From the NCBI GenBank assembly GCA_023336205.1, contig JALQCR010000053.1, forward strand, positions 1 to 42,903: a stretch of DNA of 42,903 nucleotides, given 5' to 3'. The position numbers and the translations under genes are program-made. The notes beneath the pieces were generated by a model. It was not told the origin of the DNA and did not search any database. It worked only from the letters and a program-made list of their open reading frames with translations. The stretch comes from Pseudanabaena sp. Salubria-1. Its GTDB lineage: Bacteria > Cyanobacteriota > Cyanobacteriia > Pseudanabaenales > Pseudanabaenaceae. Shown here in pieces: positions 15,898 through 24,314 of this stretch. The stretch's first letter is position 1, and each line of letters starts with the position of its first letter.

Positions 15898-17007
15898 ATG
15901 GAACCTCCCAACGAAAAAGTAAAAGAATATATCCGACTGTATACCGAAGCGAACTATCCGATTCGAGACATAGCCAAACAATGCAAAACATCAGTCTCCA
16001 CCGTATACAACGCAATGGTCGCCGCAGGATTTAAAGAATTTAGACCGCGCCACTCACGCGCCAGCCATACGAGAATGTCGATGGAGCAGCAGGCGATCGC
16101 CTTATACCAATCAGGACTAACGAGGTCAGCGATCGTCCAAAAATTAAATGTCGCCGCCAGAACCCTCAATAAAATCCTTGAAAAGCATAATATTCCCATT
16201 CGTCGGGGCATCGATCCCGTTACCTCAGCCAATCGCGCCGCACAATACAACAAAGCCTACAACGATTACAACTTAACCCTGCGAGAAACCGCCGAGATGT
16301 TTGGTATCTCGCACCCAATCGTATTGCAGGAACTAAAGCGTAACGGCTACCCGATCCGCCAAAGTGTAGACTCCAAAAACCGTTTGAAATTAAGACTAAA
16401 ACATAAATTAGGCGGTATCGCAGGATTAGCCGTACCCAAACTGACTCCAAGGCAAAGAGAGCGCCGCCAGATTTTGCTGCGAATTAGACAAAGGCAAGAA
16501 GATAAACTAAAACTAAAACGGCTAGAAGGCTATGCCCGCGCCCAAGAATATTGGCAACTAGTCTGTGAGGGAGGACTAGACTTTGACCAAGTAGGCGCGA
16601 TGTTTGGAGTTACAGGCAAAACCGTCGAACGGATCATTAAGCGCAATGGTATTGACATCAAAGAACTATCGCGGAAAGAAAAAGCCGAAGCCTTCAAGGA
16701 AGAAGCTGTAATCGCCAAACAATATTGGGATCTGTACAACCAGCCTATGAGCCTAGAAAATGTAGGCAAAATGTTTGGCTTAAGCGATTCCACGATTAGG
16801 CTAGTGCTGATCAAGCATGGCTACGAAATTCGCAAACGCGGACGATTATTCAACACTGCGCCCACCATCAGGAAACCCAAAAATCCTAAAAAGTCCAAGG
16901 TGGTAGTAGTATCAGAAGAAAGCGTCGTTGCAACTTCAAACGCTTTAGACTTTTTAGCACCGAATACACCGAATTCGCCTAATACAAAGGTCAATAAATC
17001 TACTTAA
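15898..17007 (+). CDS. Protein with five tandem helix-turn-helix units
   Basis: 369 residues. Five similar HTH units are visible at about residues 8-50 (IRDIAKQCKTSVSTVYNAM), 62-102 (RSAIVQKLNVAARTLNKIL), 116-155 (LRETAEMFGISHPIVLQEL), 216-256 (FDQVGAMFGVTGKTVERII) and 273-313 (LENVGKMFGLSDSTIRLVL). Each is followed by the pattern (K/R)xG/HxIxIR. A basic segment (about 160-215, with RQRERRQ and RQRQEDKLKLKR) separates units three and four; the C-terminus is low-complexity. There is no catalytic domain. Such an array of homeodomain/resolvase-like HTHs should bind long or repeated DNA. It lies between the toxin-antitoxin pair and the transfer module, so binding of the nearby repeats is a testable inference. 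Confidence 0.7.
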   Translation: MEPPNEKVKEYIRLYTEANYPIRDIAKQCKTSVSTVYNAMVAAGFKEFRPRHSRASHTRMSMEQQAIALYQSGLTRSAIVQKLNVAARTLNKILEKHNIPIRRGIDPVTSANRAAQYNKAYNDYNLTLRETAEMFGISHPIVLQELKRNGYPIRQSVDSKNRLKLRLKHKLGGIAGLAVPKLTPRQRERRQILLRIRQRQEDKLKLKRLEGYARAQEYWQLVCEGGLDFDQVGAMFGVTGKTVERIIKRNGIDIKELSRKEKAEAFKEEAVIAKQYWDLYNQPMSLENVGKMFGLSDSTIRLVLIKHGYEIRKRGRLFNTAPTIRKPKNPKKSKVVVVSEESVVATSNALDFLAPNTPNSPNTKVNKST

Positions 17008-17137
17008 ACGATGACTTAAAAAGTAAATATTACGAATTTTTGAACGTTTTTAGCCCATAAAAGTTAGCTATTATGTTTTCTGAGTCATGAATTGCCGCAC
17101 CTAGAATTAACGGCGATCCTCATAGACTCTCTGGGTT

Positions 17138-17794
17138 TCAGCGCCCTACCCATAGGGCGCATAAACCTTTAGTCACATACTTACCATTGAGAATGATTAA
17201 AGCCTCCTTGAGGTTTTGCTGATCCTGAAGACAGGTTTTCAAAATATCGCGATTCCATTCCACGAGATTCCTTGCAAGTTTGCCGTTGTCACTTGCCACC
17301 CACTCCAAATCCCTAGCGGATTGGGCGTTTAGACTGGGTGTAGGTAAAAACAGTTTTGCGATCGCCAAGCCCGAAACCAGACCCGCAGCTAAGCCAATCA
17401 TCAACATCCCCGCACAGAAACCAATGAAGGGCAAGCTAATCGCCCGCCAATAACCTTGGGATTCCTGATGCTGTTTATTTTTGATGATATTCGCGATCGC
17501 CTGACTAATCGCTACTTCCTGTTCCTTAACCGCAGTCTCGCGCAGAGTTGCCAGAAAGTCACGGAACTTTTGGATACCAACATCGAAGCCTTTAGCTAAG
17601 GCACTTTGAAGTAGATTTGGCGCAGTGGCAACTGTTGCGGCAACTTGGGCATTAGACAAGAAAATTGCAATGTAAGGATCATTCTGGGGAATGCCAGACT
17701 TAGCCACAATCTCGTAGATTTTGGCTTTGACCACGGGATCATAGTCGTGGATGGCGATATCCAGATAGGTTTTGGGCAGGGGATCGCTATTCAT
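17138..17794 (-). CDS. Membrane protein of the transfer operon (TraM-like position)
   Basis: 218 residues. The N-terminal about 110 residues are soluble; a long hydrophobic segment at about 125-150 (FIGFCAGMLMIGLAAGLVSGLA) gives one or two membrane helices; the C-terminal about 60 residues are soluble and charged. It begins one base after the TraL-like stop, so it is the third gene of a tight operon (TraK-, TraL-, TraM-like). The similarity in order to IncP TraKLM is positional and not proven by sequence. A GCGCCCTA-TAGGGCGC hairpin overlaps its last codons. Confidence 0.6.
   Translation of the reverse strand: MNSDPLPKTYLDIAIHDYDPVVKAKIYEIVAKSGIPQNDPYIAIFLSNAQVAATVATAPNLLQSALAKGFDVGIQKFRDFLATLRETAVKEQEVAISQAIANIIKNKQHQESQGYWRAISLPFIGFCAGMLMIGLAAGLVSGLAIAKLFLPTPSLNAQSARDLEWVASDNGKLARNLVEWNRDILKTCLQDQQNLKEALIILNGKYVTKGLCALWVGR
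17141..17160 (-). terminator. Hairpin at the 3' end of the TraKLM-like operon
   Basis: GCGCCCTA, 4-base loop, TAGGGCGC: an 8-bp GC-rich stem lying inside the last codons, just before the stop at 17138-17140. No clear U-run follows, so termination is possible but not certain. Confidence 0.45.
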
Positions 17795-17795
17795 A

Positions 17796-18515
17796 CTAGG
17801 CTTTCAAGACCTGTGGTTGTTTGGCTTTAGCGAGAAGCCCAGTGGACTCCAAAGCTTTGTATGCGTCACGTAAATATGTTTTGATTTGATTCCTGCCAAT
17901 AAGTCCAAATTCAGAGTAATTTGAGGCATCCTCGAAAGTAAGATGCTTAGCATTAATTTCGATTCGCCTACCATCACTCAACTTGGGAAAGTCAATTACC
18001 GTAACATTGTATTCAGCAATCGCTTTCTGGATCTCTTCGTGAGCTTTGAAGTAATCCCATTCATCGCAGCGCCCCCAATTTTTGATAAACACATGGGTGA
18101 TATAGCCTTGATAATGTTCTAGCGACTCAGTGAATAGCTTAATTGAGTCGCTTTCACCGTCACTGACAAACCACTTGATAAATGTCACGTCATGTTCCTT
18201 ACCCAAGTCCAGTAATCCTTTAGTGTCAATCCATTTCGATACAGCTCGGTGAGCCTGAGCGGGTAAATTGACGACAACCGTTTTCTTGAGTGCATATTCA
18301 AAAATGACATCAGCGACATCAGCCATTTTTTCATTTTCTGAGAAAACAGCAGATTTAGATTCTTTGTAAACATCAAGGACAGTTGGGTTACTGCGATCTG
18401 TTTCAATACTGGTGAAAGAAATTTTGTTATCGGTCAGGTATTGCAACATGGTGCGTGCGACCCAGCTTTTGCCTACACCACCTTTTTCCCCATCGATCAG
18501 GTTGATATTTGCCAT
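17796..18515 (-). CDS. ParA/MinD-like ATPase of the transfer operon (TraL-like)
   Basis: 239 residues. The Walker A is GEKGGVGKSW (9-18), the deviant type with K11; VVNLPAQAH and FIKNWGRCDE follow in the expected later positions. This class of short P-loop ATPase sits beside oriT in IncP-like and related systems (TraL) and in cyanobacterial plasmids. It differs clearly from the partition ParA at 8100 in the residue after the Walker serine (W, not T) and in its partners. It lies 14 bp after the TraK-like gene and one base before the membrane-protein gene. Role in transfer is inferred from family and position. Confidence 0.75.
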   Translation of the reverse strand: MANINLIDGEKGGVGKSWVARTMLQYLTDNKISFTSIETDRSNPTVLDVYKESKSAVFSENEKMADVADVIFEYALKKTVVVNLPAQAHRAVSKWIDTKGLLDLGKEHDVTFIKWFVSDGESDSIKLFTESLEHYQGYITHVFIKNWGRCDEWDYFKAHEEIQKAIAEYNVTVIDFPKLSDGRRIEINAKHLTFEDASNYSEFGLIGRNQIKTYLRDAYKALESTGLLAKAKQPQVLKA

Positions 18516-18529
18516 AATGTTTTCTCCTA

Positions 18530-19120
18530 TTACCTATTGAAGTACTTCAATATTTTTTTCTGTGCCAAATCATCATCGTAGTCATCATCGTCCACGGGGA
18601 GAGACTTTGGGACAATGCTTTGTGGTTTGGTGGTTGCCTTGCTGCTGTTTGGCTTTACCACTGAGATTGGTTGAGCGCGATCGCTATTTTCTACATCGGC
18701 AAGAGTTTCCGTTGCAGAGGGTATATTAGCCATACTATCCGACAAACTTGTAATTGGTTGTTGAGCTAGCTCAGATCCTGATGGTTTGTGTTGCTGTAAA
18801 GCCCTTTCTGCCCTAGCGGTATGGGTTTTAGCTTTTGTCCCACCCTTTTTTTGTTTTTCGTTAATTCGCCATATATACTGCTTTATAGTTTTAGCAGAGA
18901 TATCGACGTGAAGTTCATCTTTTAGGTTTTGGCTAATTTCGTTATATGTACTTCCTGAAGCAAGCAAAGCTCTGATAACTTCCTCAAGGAATGAGATGAT
19001 ATCTACTTTTCTTGTCAGTTTATCTTTATTTTTAATAGATGCAAACCACCGATCAGATAACTCTGTTAACTGCTCTGTGGCTACCTCTACAACCGATGAA
19101 TACGCAATGGTTTCAGGCAT
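18530..19120 (-). CDS. TraK-like DNA-binding protein
   Basis: 196 residues. The N-terminal about 90 residues contain a helix-turn-helix-like pattern (TYNEISQNLKDELHVDISAKTIKQYIW, residues about 58-84 in two parts), which resembles oriT-binding TraK-type proteins. The rest is a basic linker (KQKKGGTKAKTHTARAER), a low-complexity Ser/Thr/Pro region and an acidic DDDDYDDD patch before a short helical end. It is first in the leftward operon and directly faces the phased TAG array and oriT. In IncP plasmids TraK binds and wraps a long stretch of oriT DNA, so the array is its likely target; this is inference. Confidence 0.62.
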   Translation of the reverse strand: MPETIAYSSVVEVATEQLTELSDRWFASIKNKDKLTRKVDIISFLEEVIRALLASGSTYNEISQNLKDELHVDISAKTIKQYIWRINEKQKKGGTKAKTHTARAERALQQHKPSGSELAQQPITSLSDSMANIPSATETLADVENSDRAQPISVVKPNSSKATTKPQSIVPKSLPVDDDDYDDDLAQKKILKYFNR

Positions 19121-19336
19121 TATTTTAGCTGATTATTTGTCAACGAAGGTCATTTAGAGAATTTATTGATATTTAGGACTCCATAGATATGTGGATTCGT
19201 CGATGCGCCTATCATAACCATAAACGCAATAATAAAAAGTCTTTTTTATAGTGATCTTGCTTGGAAATATTAATCTCAATTGCTGAAACCTTTATTCAGA
19301 CTGTATCTTAAGGATTTTTGAGCAGGTCTATTTTTT

Positions 19337-20295
19337 TAGGTTTTGAGTAAACAGTTTGTAGATTGTGAATAGATTTTTTATAGGCTCTTATCTCTTTTGA
19401 GAACATAGTTAAATTTCCTGTAAACCACACATGGAACATTTGTGAATCATCTATAGCCTTTACGTAGACTCTTTTTAGATTGCCACAAACTATGTATAAC
19501 AATATGTAGACTGCCAGTAGACTTTTTGATAATTATTCGTTGATTTAAATTTAGTCTGTTTATCGATTATCCATAGGCTTTGAGCAGAATACCTGTAGGC
19601 TGTAAATAAATTCTCTCTCGACTTTCCTTATATTCTTTGTAGACTGCTAGAGACTGTGTATAAAAATATGTAGGCTGTTAGTAGGCTTTATGATAACTAT
19701 TGATTGACTCTTTATAAATTCTCTGTCGATTATCCATAGGCTTTGTATAGAATACATAGAATACCTGTAGATTCTTGTTAGTTTTGGTGATAACTATTTG
19801 TTGCCTCTCTACAGATTATTTGTCGATTATTTATAGGCTTTGTGTAGAATCTTATAGACTGTTAAGTTACTTCCTATAGATTATTTGTAGATTACTATAG
19901 ACTTTGTATAGAAAGTCGTAGGTTCTTATTAGTTTTGGCGATGACTATTTGTTGACCCTCTATAGTTATTTATCGATTACTTGTAGAATTTTGTAGATTG
20001 TTAAGTATACTCCCTATAGATTCTCTGTAGATTGCTATAGACTTTGTATAGAAAGTTGTAGGTTCTTGTTAGTTTTGGTAATAACTATTTGTTGACTTTT
20101 CTTAGATTTTTGATTGATTATTTATAGTTTTTGTCTAGCCTTTTATAGATTATTAGTAGTCCCTGAGTAGAATATAAATAGATTTTTCATAGATTACTTA
20201 TAGATTTTGGACAAACTATCAGAAGTCTATATATAGACTTCTGATAGAGATTGGTTAGACTCTCTGTATACTCTCCTGTAGGCTCTCTATATATT
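19337..20295. repeat. Helically phased TAG(A/G)(C/T)T array between the two transfer operons
   Basis: About 950 bp in which the trinucleotide TAG, mostly as TAGAYT/TAGGYT, recurs in steps of 10 or 11 bases or multiples. From 19834 to 20256 I count 40 slots of mean 10.8 bp, 30 occupied by TAG, with one out-of-phase copy (20154). Runs such as 20017, 20028, 20038, 20049, 20059, 20070 and 20125 to 20201 have almost every slot filled. A larger repeat of about 140-150 bp is superposed: TAGTTTTGG at 19779, 19930 and 20070, and a longer match between 19877 and 20017. No ORF occupies it. This fits protein contacts on one face of the helix over the whole region. Confidence 0.88.
20216..20247. repeat. 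32-bp perfect palindrome
   Basis: CTATCAGAAGTCTATA (20216-20231) is followed directly by its exact reverse complement (20232-20247), with no spacer. It lies at the oriT-proximal end of the TAG array and includes array repeats. It may be a dimer-binding site or an extrudable cruciform. Confidence 0.9.
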
Positions 20296-20349
20296 AGTTA
20301 TAACTTTTTGCGAACGAGTTTGCGTCGTTTGAGGTGTGTGCAAAAATCT

Positions 20350-20460
20350 GGCAAGCTATGTTGCTTGTCGGACAAGAAATCGCGCTATCGCTTGATTTTT
20401 GTTCGACAGCAACATGACCGCTTGCCAAGGGGGAATTCCCCCTTTGGATTCCCCCTTAAT
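20350..20460 (+). other. oriT: Probable oriT: imperfect inverted repeat plus GC-rich nic-like palindrome
   Basis: An imperfect inverted repeat (ATGTTGCTTGTCGGACAA at 20358-20375; TTGTTCGACAGCAACAT at 20399-20415) is followed about 12 bp later by the 18-bp palindrome AAGGGGGAATTCCCCCTT (20427-20444) and TTTGGATTCCCCC. An inverted repeat beside a short nick region, 200 bp upstream of mobC-mobA, is the standard layout for MOBP-type oriTs. The G/C runs stand out in very AT-rich surroundings. The exact nick is not known from sequence. Confidence 0.62.
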
Positions 20461-20667
20461 AAATTCAAAGCTTCAAATAAAAAAACTGAGTTGTAACTAA
20501 TTTTGCAAGAATTAAATTTTTGTAGAAATAGAATATTTTAAAATTCTGTTCTTTACAAAAAAATGTAGACTATGATTGTAATTAGCGAGTCCATTTCGCC
20601 GAATTTCTTGTTTTTGAATATTTTTTTCAACAGCACTTATGCAGAATAAACTTTAGGAATAGCAGTA

Positions 20668-21078
20668 ATGACTTTATCCGTTAGATTCACGGTACGCATG
20701 ACTGAAAATGAGAAAGTTGTATTGGAGGAAAAAGCAAGCAAACTGAATGTTAATTCAAGCGAATTTGTCCGATGTGCTACTTTTAACTACGATCCACCAT
20801 CACCACAAAGCCAAGTGGCTAGCGTTGATTGGAAGATATATCACCTGCTAGGACAAGTGAAATTTGAGTTGAATAAAATTGGTACCAACATTAACCAGTT
20901 AGCCCATGATGCCAATTTAAGCTTAATGATGGGGAGTCCCATGCAGTCACAACTTGAAGAACTAAATAAGTTCTCTGGCTGTCTCAATCAACTTATCGGC
21001 TTGATGTCCGAGATGAGATCTGAGATTACGGAGAGTACAGGCGTAAAACCTAAAGTAGGAAATAAGGATGATTGGTAA
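20668..21078 (+). CDS. mobC: MobC-like mobilization accessory protein
   Basis: 136 residues. The N-terminus (TLSVRFTVRMTENEKVVLEEKA) is a ribbon-helix-helix-like DNA-binding start. The family signature NKIGTNINQLAHDAN follows at about residues 71-85, and the rest is helical. MobC proteins bind oriT near the nick, open the strands and help the relaxase. The gene overlaps the relaxase gene by 11 bp and lies about 210 bp from the probable nic, as expected. Confidence 0.9.
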   Translation: MTLSVRFTVRMTENEKVVLEEKASKLNVNSSEFVRCATFNYDPPSPQSQVASVDWKIYHLLGQVKFELNKIGTNINQLAHDANLSLMMGSPMQSQLEELNKFSGCLNQLIGLMSEMRSEITESTGVKPKVGNKDDW

Positions 21079-22585
21079 AATTATCAAGGGAAGTGGCTTT
21101 CAAGGGTGTCTGTGTTATGTGATGGGGAAAACTGGCGCATCGGTGATCGATACGAATATGGATGGAAATAATCCATATAGTCTAGCGACTGAGTTTTCTC
21201 TGTCATGGCAACTGCGCCCTAAACTAGGGCATACAGTTTGCCACATAATCCTCAGTCTCAGTCCTGATGAGCATCTTAATGATGTTTCTTGGCAGAAGGC
21301 GATCGCTCAATATCTTAAAGAAATGGGATTTACCAACAATCAGTACATTGCGGTAAAGCATACTGACCAAGAAAATCACGAGCATATTCATTTAGTTACG
21401 AGTCGAGTGAAGATGGATGGCTCCGTTGTCTCAGATAGCTGGGATTGGATTCGTAGCCAAGACGTAATCCGAAAATTGGAAAAAGACTTTGAATTAGAGT
21501 CAGTACCTTCAAGTTGGGAAAGCGATCGCCAAGAGCAAACTAAAAACCAGATTGAAAATGAGAAACAAACGGGCAAGTCTACAGTCAAGAGGCAACTTGC
21601 AGACAAGATTGACCAAGCCTTAACGAACACTACCGCACTGCCAGATTTTATTGAGCAGTTAAATCGTGAGGGGATTGAAGTCAAGGTTGACCGAGATCGT
21701 AAGGGAAAACCTAAAGGTATTGCTTATAAACTTGATGGAGTAAGCATGGCTGGCTCAAGCGTAGGTAAGGCTTATTCATTGCCGCGTATTTTAAAACGGC
21801 TGGGCAATGTTTCTGAGCGGGGCATCCAACTTAGTACTTCTGACTTTGTATCTCATGTATCTCTGGCAATCAGGGAGCAAGTAAAAGCAGGAATGACCAT
21901 GCCCCAGTTTGTCGAAGCTGTTCGACAAACTGGGGTGGATGCTCATGTCAAATACACCCGCAATAAGAAGGTTAAGGGTATTTCCTATAGTTTTGGGGAT
22001 AACAGCATTCAAGGTAATGAATTAGGAAAAGAGTTTAGCTGGGGCGGACTCCAGAAGCATTTGCAGGTAAGTTACGATCCAGTGCGGGATATGCCAATTA
22101 TTCTGGAGATGCAGGGAGCTAATTCTAAGGTGACAAGTCAAGAATCTCCTTCTCAAGAATCAGAAGGACTACCAGATAGTTTATTTGCCGAGCTTGCGCT
22201 GGAACTAGAAAGACTGAGATCTCTACAATTACCCAACCCAATTCAGTCTGAGAATGTGCTTGAAAATAAGATCTCAATCACCCCTGAACATGAAGACATG
22301 GATAAGGCTCATCTTGTCGCTGCGCTCTGCCATCAACTTCTTAATGAGCTAGGTGCTGATAATTTTGGAGAAACTGGCAAGAATTCTTATGGTATTCAAC
22401 GAAGTGGAGATGCTCTGACAGTTGAAAATTTACGAGGCGATCGCCAGATTATTTTGCAGGTTAAGGGGCAGGAAATTGAATTTGTCAATTTGAGCGAATT
22501 TGATATCCAACAATTTGAGCAGGCTTGGCAGCATCAATCTCAAGCACAGCAACAAAATATTGACTCACAAGCCAAAATTGTATGA
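21068..22585 (+). CDS. mobA: MOBP-type relaxase
   Basis: 505 residues. The relaxase domain occupies about 1-190: candidate nucleophile Y17 in CLCYVMGK, GHTVCHIILSLSP (H55, H59), and the metal-binding histidine triad in KHTDQENHEHIHLV (H98, H104, H106, H108). It nicks oriT and stays covalently bound to the 5' end during transfer. The C-terminal half has two copies of a small module (about 197-247, PDFIEQLNREGIEVKVDRDR then GKPKGIAYKL; and about 283-335, MPQFVEAVRQTGVDAHVKYT then KGISYSF), and a further module near the end. Its last 50 codons are duplicated at 35323-35472. No coupling protein or mating-pore gene follows, so the element is mobilizable, not self-transmissible, on this evidence. 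Confidence 0.93.
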   Translation: MIGKIIKGSGFQGCLCYVMGKTGASVIDTNMDGNNPYSLATEFSLSWQLRPKLGHTVCHIILSLSPDEHLNDVSWQKAIAQYLKEMGFTNNQYIAVKHTDQENHEHIHLVTSRVKMDGSVVSDSWDWIRSQDVIRKLEKDFELESVPSSWESDRQEQTKNQIENEKQTGKSTVKRQLADKIDQALTNTTALPDFIEQLNREGIEVKVDRDRKGKPKGIAYKLDGVSMAGSSVGKAYSLPRILKRLGNVSERGIQLSTSDFVSHVSLAIREQVKAGMTMPQFVEAVRQTGVDAHVKYTRNKKVKGISYSFGDNSIQGNELGKEFSWGGLQKHLQVSYDPVRDMPIILEMQGANSKVTSQESPSQESEGLPDSLFAELALELERLRSLQLPNPIQSENVLENKISITPEHEDMDKAHLVAALCHQLLNELGADNFGETGKNSYGIQRSGDALTVENLRGDRQIILQVKGQEIEFVNLSEFDIQQFEQAWQHQSQAQQQNIDSQAKIV

Positions 22586-22670
22586 GCTACCATGAGACAG
22601 TTTTGCATCTTGCCAATGTACGTTACAAAAGCGATCGCACTTGCCACACCCAGAGAACCAAAAATTCACT

Positions 22671-23297
22671 ATGCATATTGATCCCAGCACAACATCCTCC
22701 CAAGACAACTACAAACTATTAACCAATCTGGTAGTCCCCCGCCCGATCGCATGGGTAACTACTCAAAATAGCGAAGGAGTGATCAATCTCGCCCCCTTCA
22801 GTTTCTTTAACGCGATCGGTAGCAATCCCCTATATCTCGTCATCAGCATAGGCAACAAAGACGATGGTAGTCCCAAAGATACCGCCGCCAATATTATTGC
22901 TAATCAAGAATTTGTCGTTAATCTCGTCACAGAAGATTTATTGAGCGCGATGAATATCTCCGCCGCCAACTTTCCATCTGAAGAAAGCGAACTCACCGCC
23001 GTTGGACTTCATGGAGCCGAATCGAAACGAGTCAAAGTTCCCCGCATCGCCGAAGCGAAAGCAAGTTTAGAATGTGTACTGCATAGCCAACAGCCATTAG
23101 GAACCAACACCCTCATCATCGGTGAAGTCGTGATGTTTCATGTGGATGACAGCATCATTGGCGATCGCTACCATATCAATGGATTTACTCCCATTGGTAG
23201 AATGGGTTCACCTGCCTACTATTGTCGGACAACCGATAAGTTTGACCTCCCACGCATTTCCTACGAGCAATGGCAACAAGAGAATCAAATCGGTTAA
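22671..23297 (+). CDS. Flavin reductase-like FMN-binding split-barrel protein, copy A
   Basis: 208 residues from ATG 22671 (MHIDPSTTSS), the start matched by copy B; an in-frame TTG at 22641 would add ten residues not conserved there. The sequence fits the flavin-reductase domain: VVPRPIAWVTTQNSEGVINLAPFSFFNAIG at the N-terminus, NLVTEDLLSAMN, and a C-terminal GDRYHINGFTPIGRMG. The family binds FMN and supplies reduced flavin to oxygenases or reduces small substrates. It is followed 30 bp later by an aldo/keto reductase and then a Rieske oxygenase, which suggests one redox pathway. Confidence 0.85.
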   Translation: MHIDPSTTSSQDNYKLLTNLVVPRPIAWVTTQNSEGVINLAPFSFFNAIGSNPLYLVISIGNKDDGSPKDTAANIIANQEFVVNLVTEDLLSAMNISAANFPSEESELTAVGLHGAESKRVKVPRIAEAKASLECVLHSQQPLGTNTLIIGEVVMFHVDDSIIGDRYHINGFTPIGRMGSPAYYCRTTDKFDLPRISYEQWQQENQIG

Positions 23298-23327
23298 CGT
23301 AGAGCATTAGCAAACAGGAAACCAACT

Positions 23328-24314
23328 ATGAAAACCAGAAAACTAGGCAATCAAGGACTAGAAGTATCCGAACTGGGACTCGGTTGTATGGGAATGTCTG
23401 AGTTTTATGGCAGTGGAGATGAACAAGAAGCGATCGCCACAATTCACCATGCTCTTGACCTCGGTGTAAACTTTCTCGATACCGCCGATATGTACGGTCC
23501 CTTCACCAATGAAAAGCTAGTCGGCAGAGCCATCAAAGATCGGCGAGATCGCGTCATCATTGCCACTAAATTTGGTAATGTCCGTAGTGCTGAAGGAGGA
23601 TGGCTCGGTATTAACGGTAAACCAGAATATGTGAGACAGTCTTGCGATGAGTCATTACAGCGCTTAGGAGTAGATGTAATCGATCTCTACTATCAACATC
23701 GTGTTGACGTAACCGTACCCATTGAAGAAACCGTTGGCGCAATGGCAGAACTAGTCCAACAAGGGAAAGTTAGATATCTAGGACTATCTGAAGCCGCCCC
23801 CGCTACAATCCGACGCGCTCAAGCGATTCATCCTATTTCTGCCCTACAAACAGAATATTCCCTATGGAGTCGCGATCCAGAGGACGAGATCCTCCCAACA
23901 TTGCGAGAATTAGGAATTGGCTTTGTACCCTACAGCCCCTTGGGAAGAGGATTCCTAACAGGTGCGATCGCTAGTCCCGATGATTTTGCTCCCGACGATT
24001 TTCGGCGGATATCGCCACGCTTTCAAGGTGAGAACTTTGCCAAGAATTTAGAATTAGTAGAACAGGTAAAAGCGATCGCCACTGAAAAAGGAATCACCGC
24101 AGGACAGTTAGCTCTAGCATGGCTCTTGGCTCAAGGTGATGATATCGTGCCAATCCCTGGAACCAAACGCCGTAAATATCTCGAAGAAAATATCGGTGCG
24201 GCTACAGTGACTTTGACTGCTGAAGATATTCATCGTATTAATGCAGTAGCACCTCAAGGCATTGCCGCAGGCGATCGCTATCCCGTCCAAAATATGAGTG
24301 CGCTCAACCGTTAA
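23328..24314 (+). CDS. Aldo/keto reductase, copy A
   Basis: 328 residues, normal length for the family. The catalytic tetrad is D51 (FLDTADMYG), Y56, K81 (IIATKFG) and H124 (DLYYQHRVD); the NADPH-binding C-terminus includes IPGTKRRKYLEENIGA. Closest by pattern to YhdN/AKR13-type general aldehyde reductases. It follows the flavin reductase by 30 bp and precedes the Rieske gene by 10 bp, so it is in the same operon. Copy B at 36771 is nearly identical in protein sequence. Confidence 0.93.
   Translation: MKTRKLGNQGLEVSELGLGCMGMSEFYGSGDEQEAIATIHHALDLGVNFLDTADMYGPFTNEKLVGRAIKDRRDRVIIATKFGNVRSAEGGWLGINGKPEYVRQSCDESLQRLGVDVIDLYYQHRVDVTVPIEETVGAMAELVQQGKVRYLGLSEAAPATIRRAQAIHPISALQTEYSLWSRDPEDEILPTLRELGIGFVPYSPLGRGFLTGAIASPDDFAPDDFRRISPRFQGENFAKNLELVEQVKAIATEKGITAGQLALAWLLAQGDDIVPIPGTKRRKYLEENIGAATVTLTAEDIHRINAVAPQGIAAGDRYPVQNMSALNR

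Noticed and set aside
19337..20295. CRISPR array
   Set aside because: Repeat units are 6-9 bases at 10-11 bp steps, not 25-40 bp repeats with unique spacers, and no cas genes are present.
20251..20496. 81-codon plus-strand frame over the oriT region
   Set aside because: It covers inverted repeats and the nic-like palindrome, has low-complexity composition and no homology pattern; better explained as oriT.
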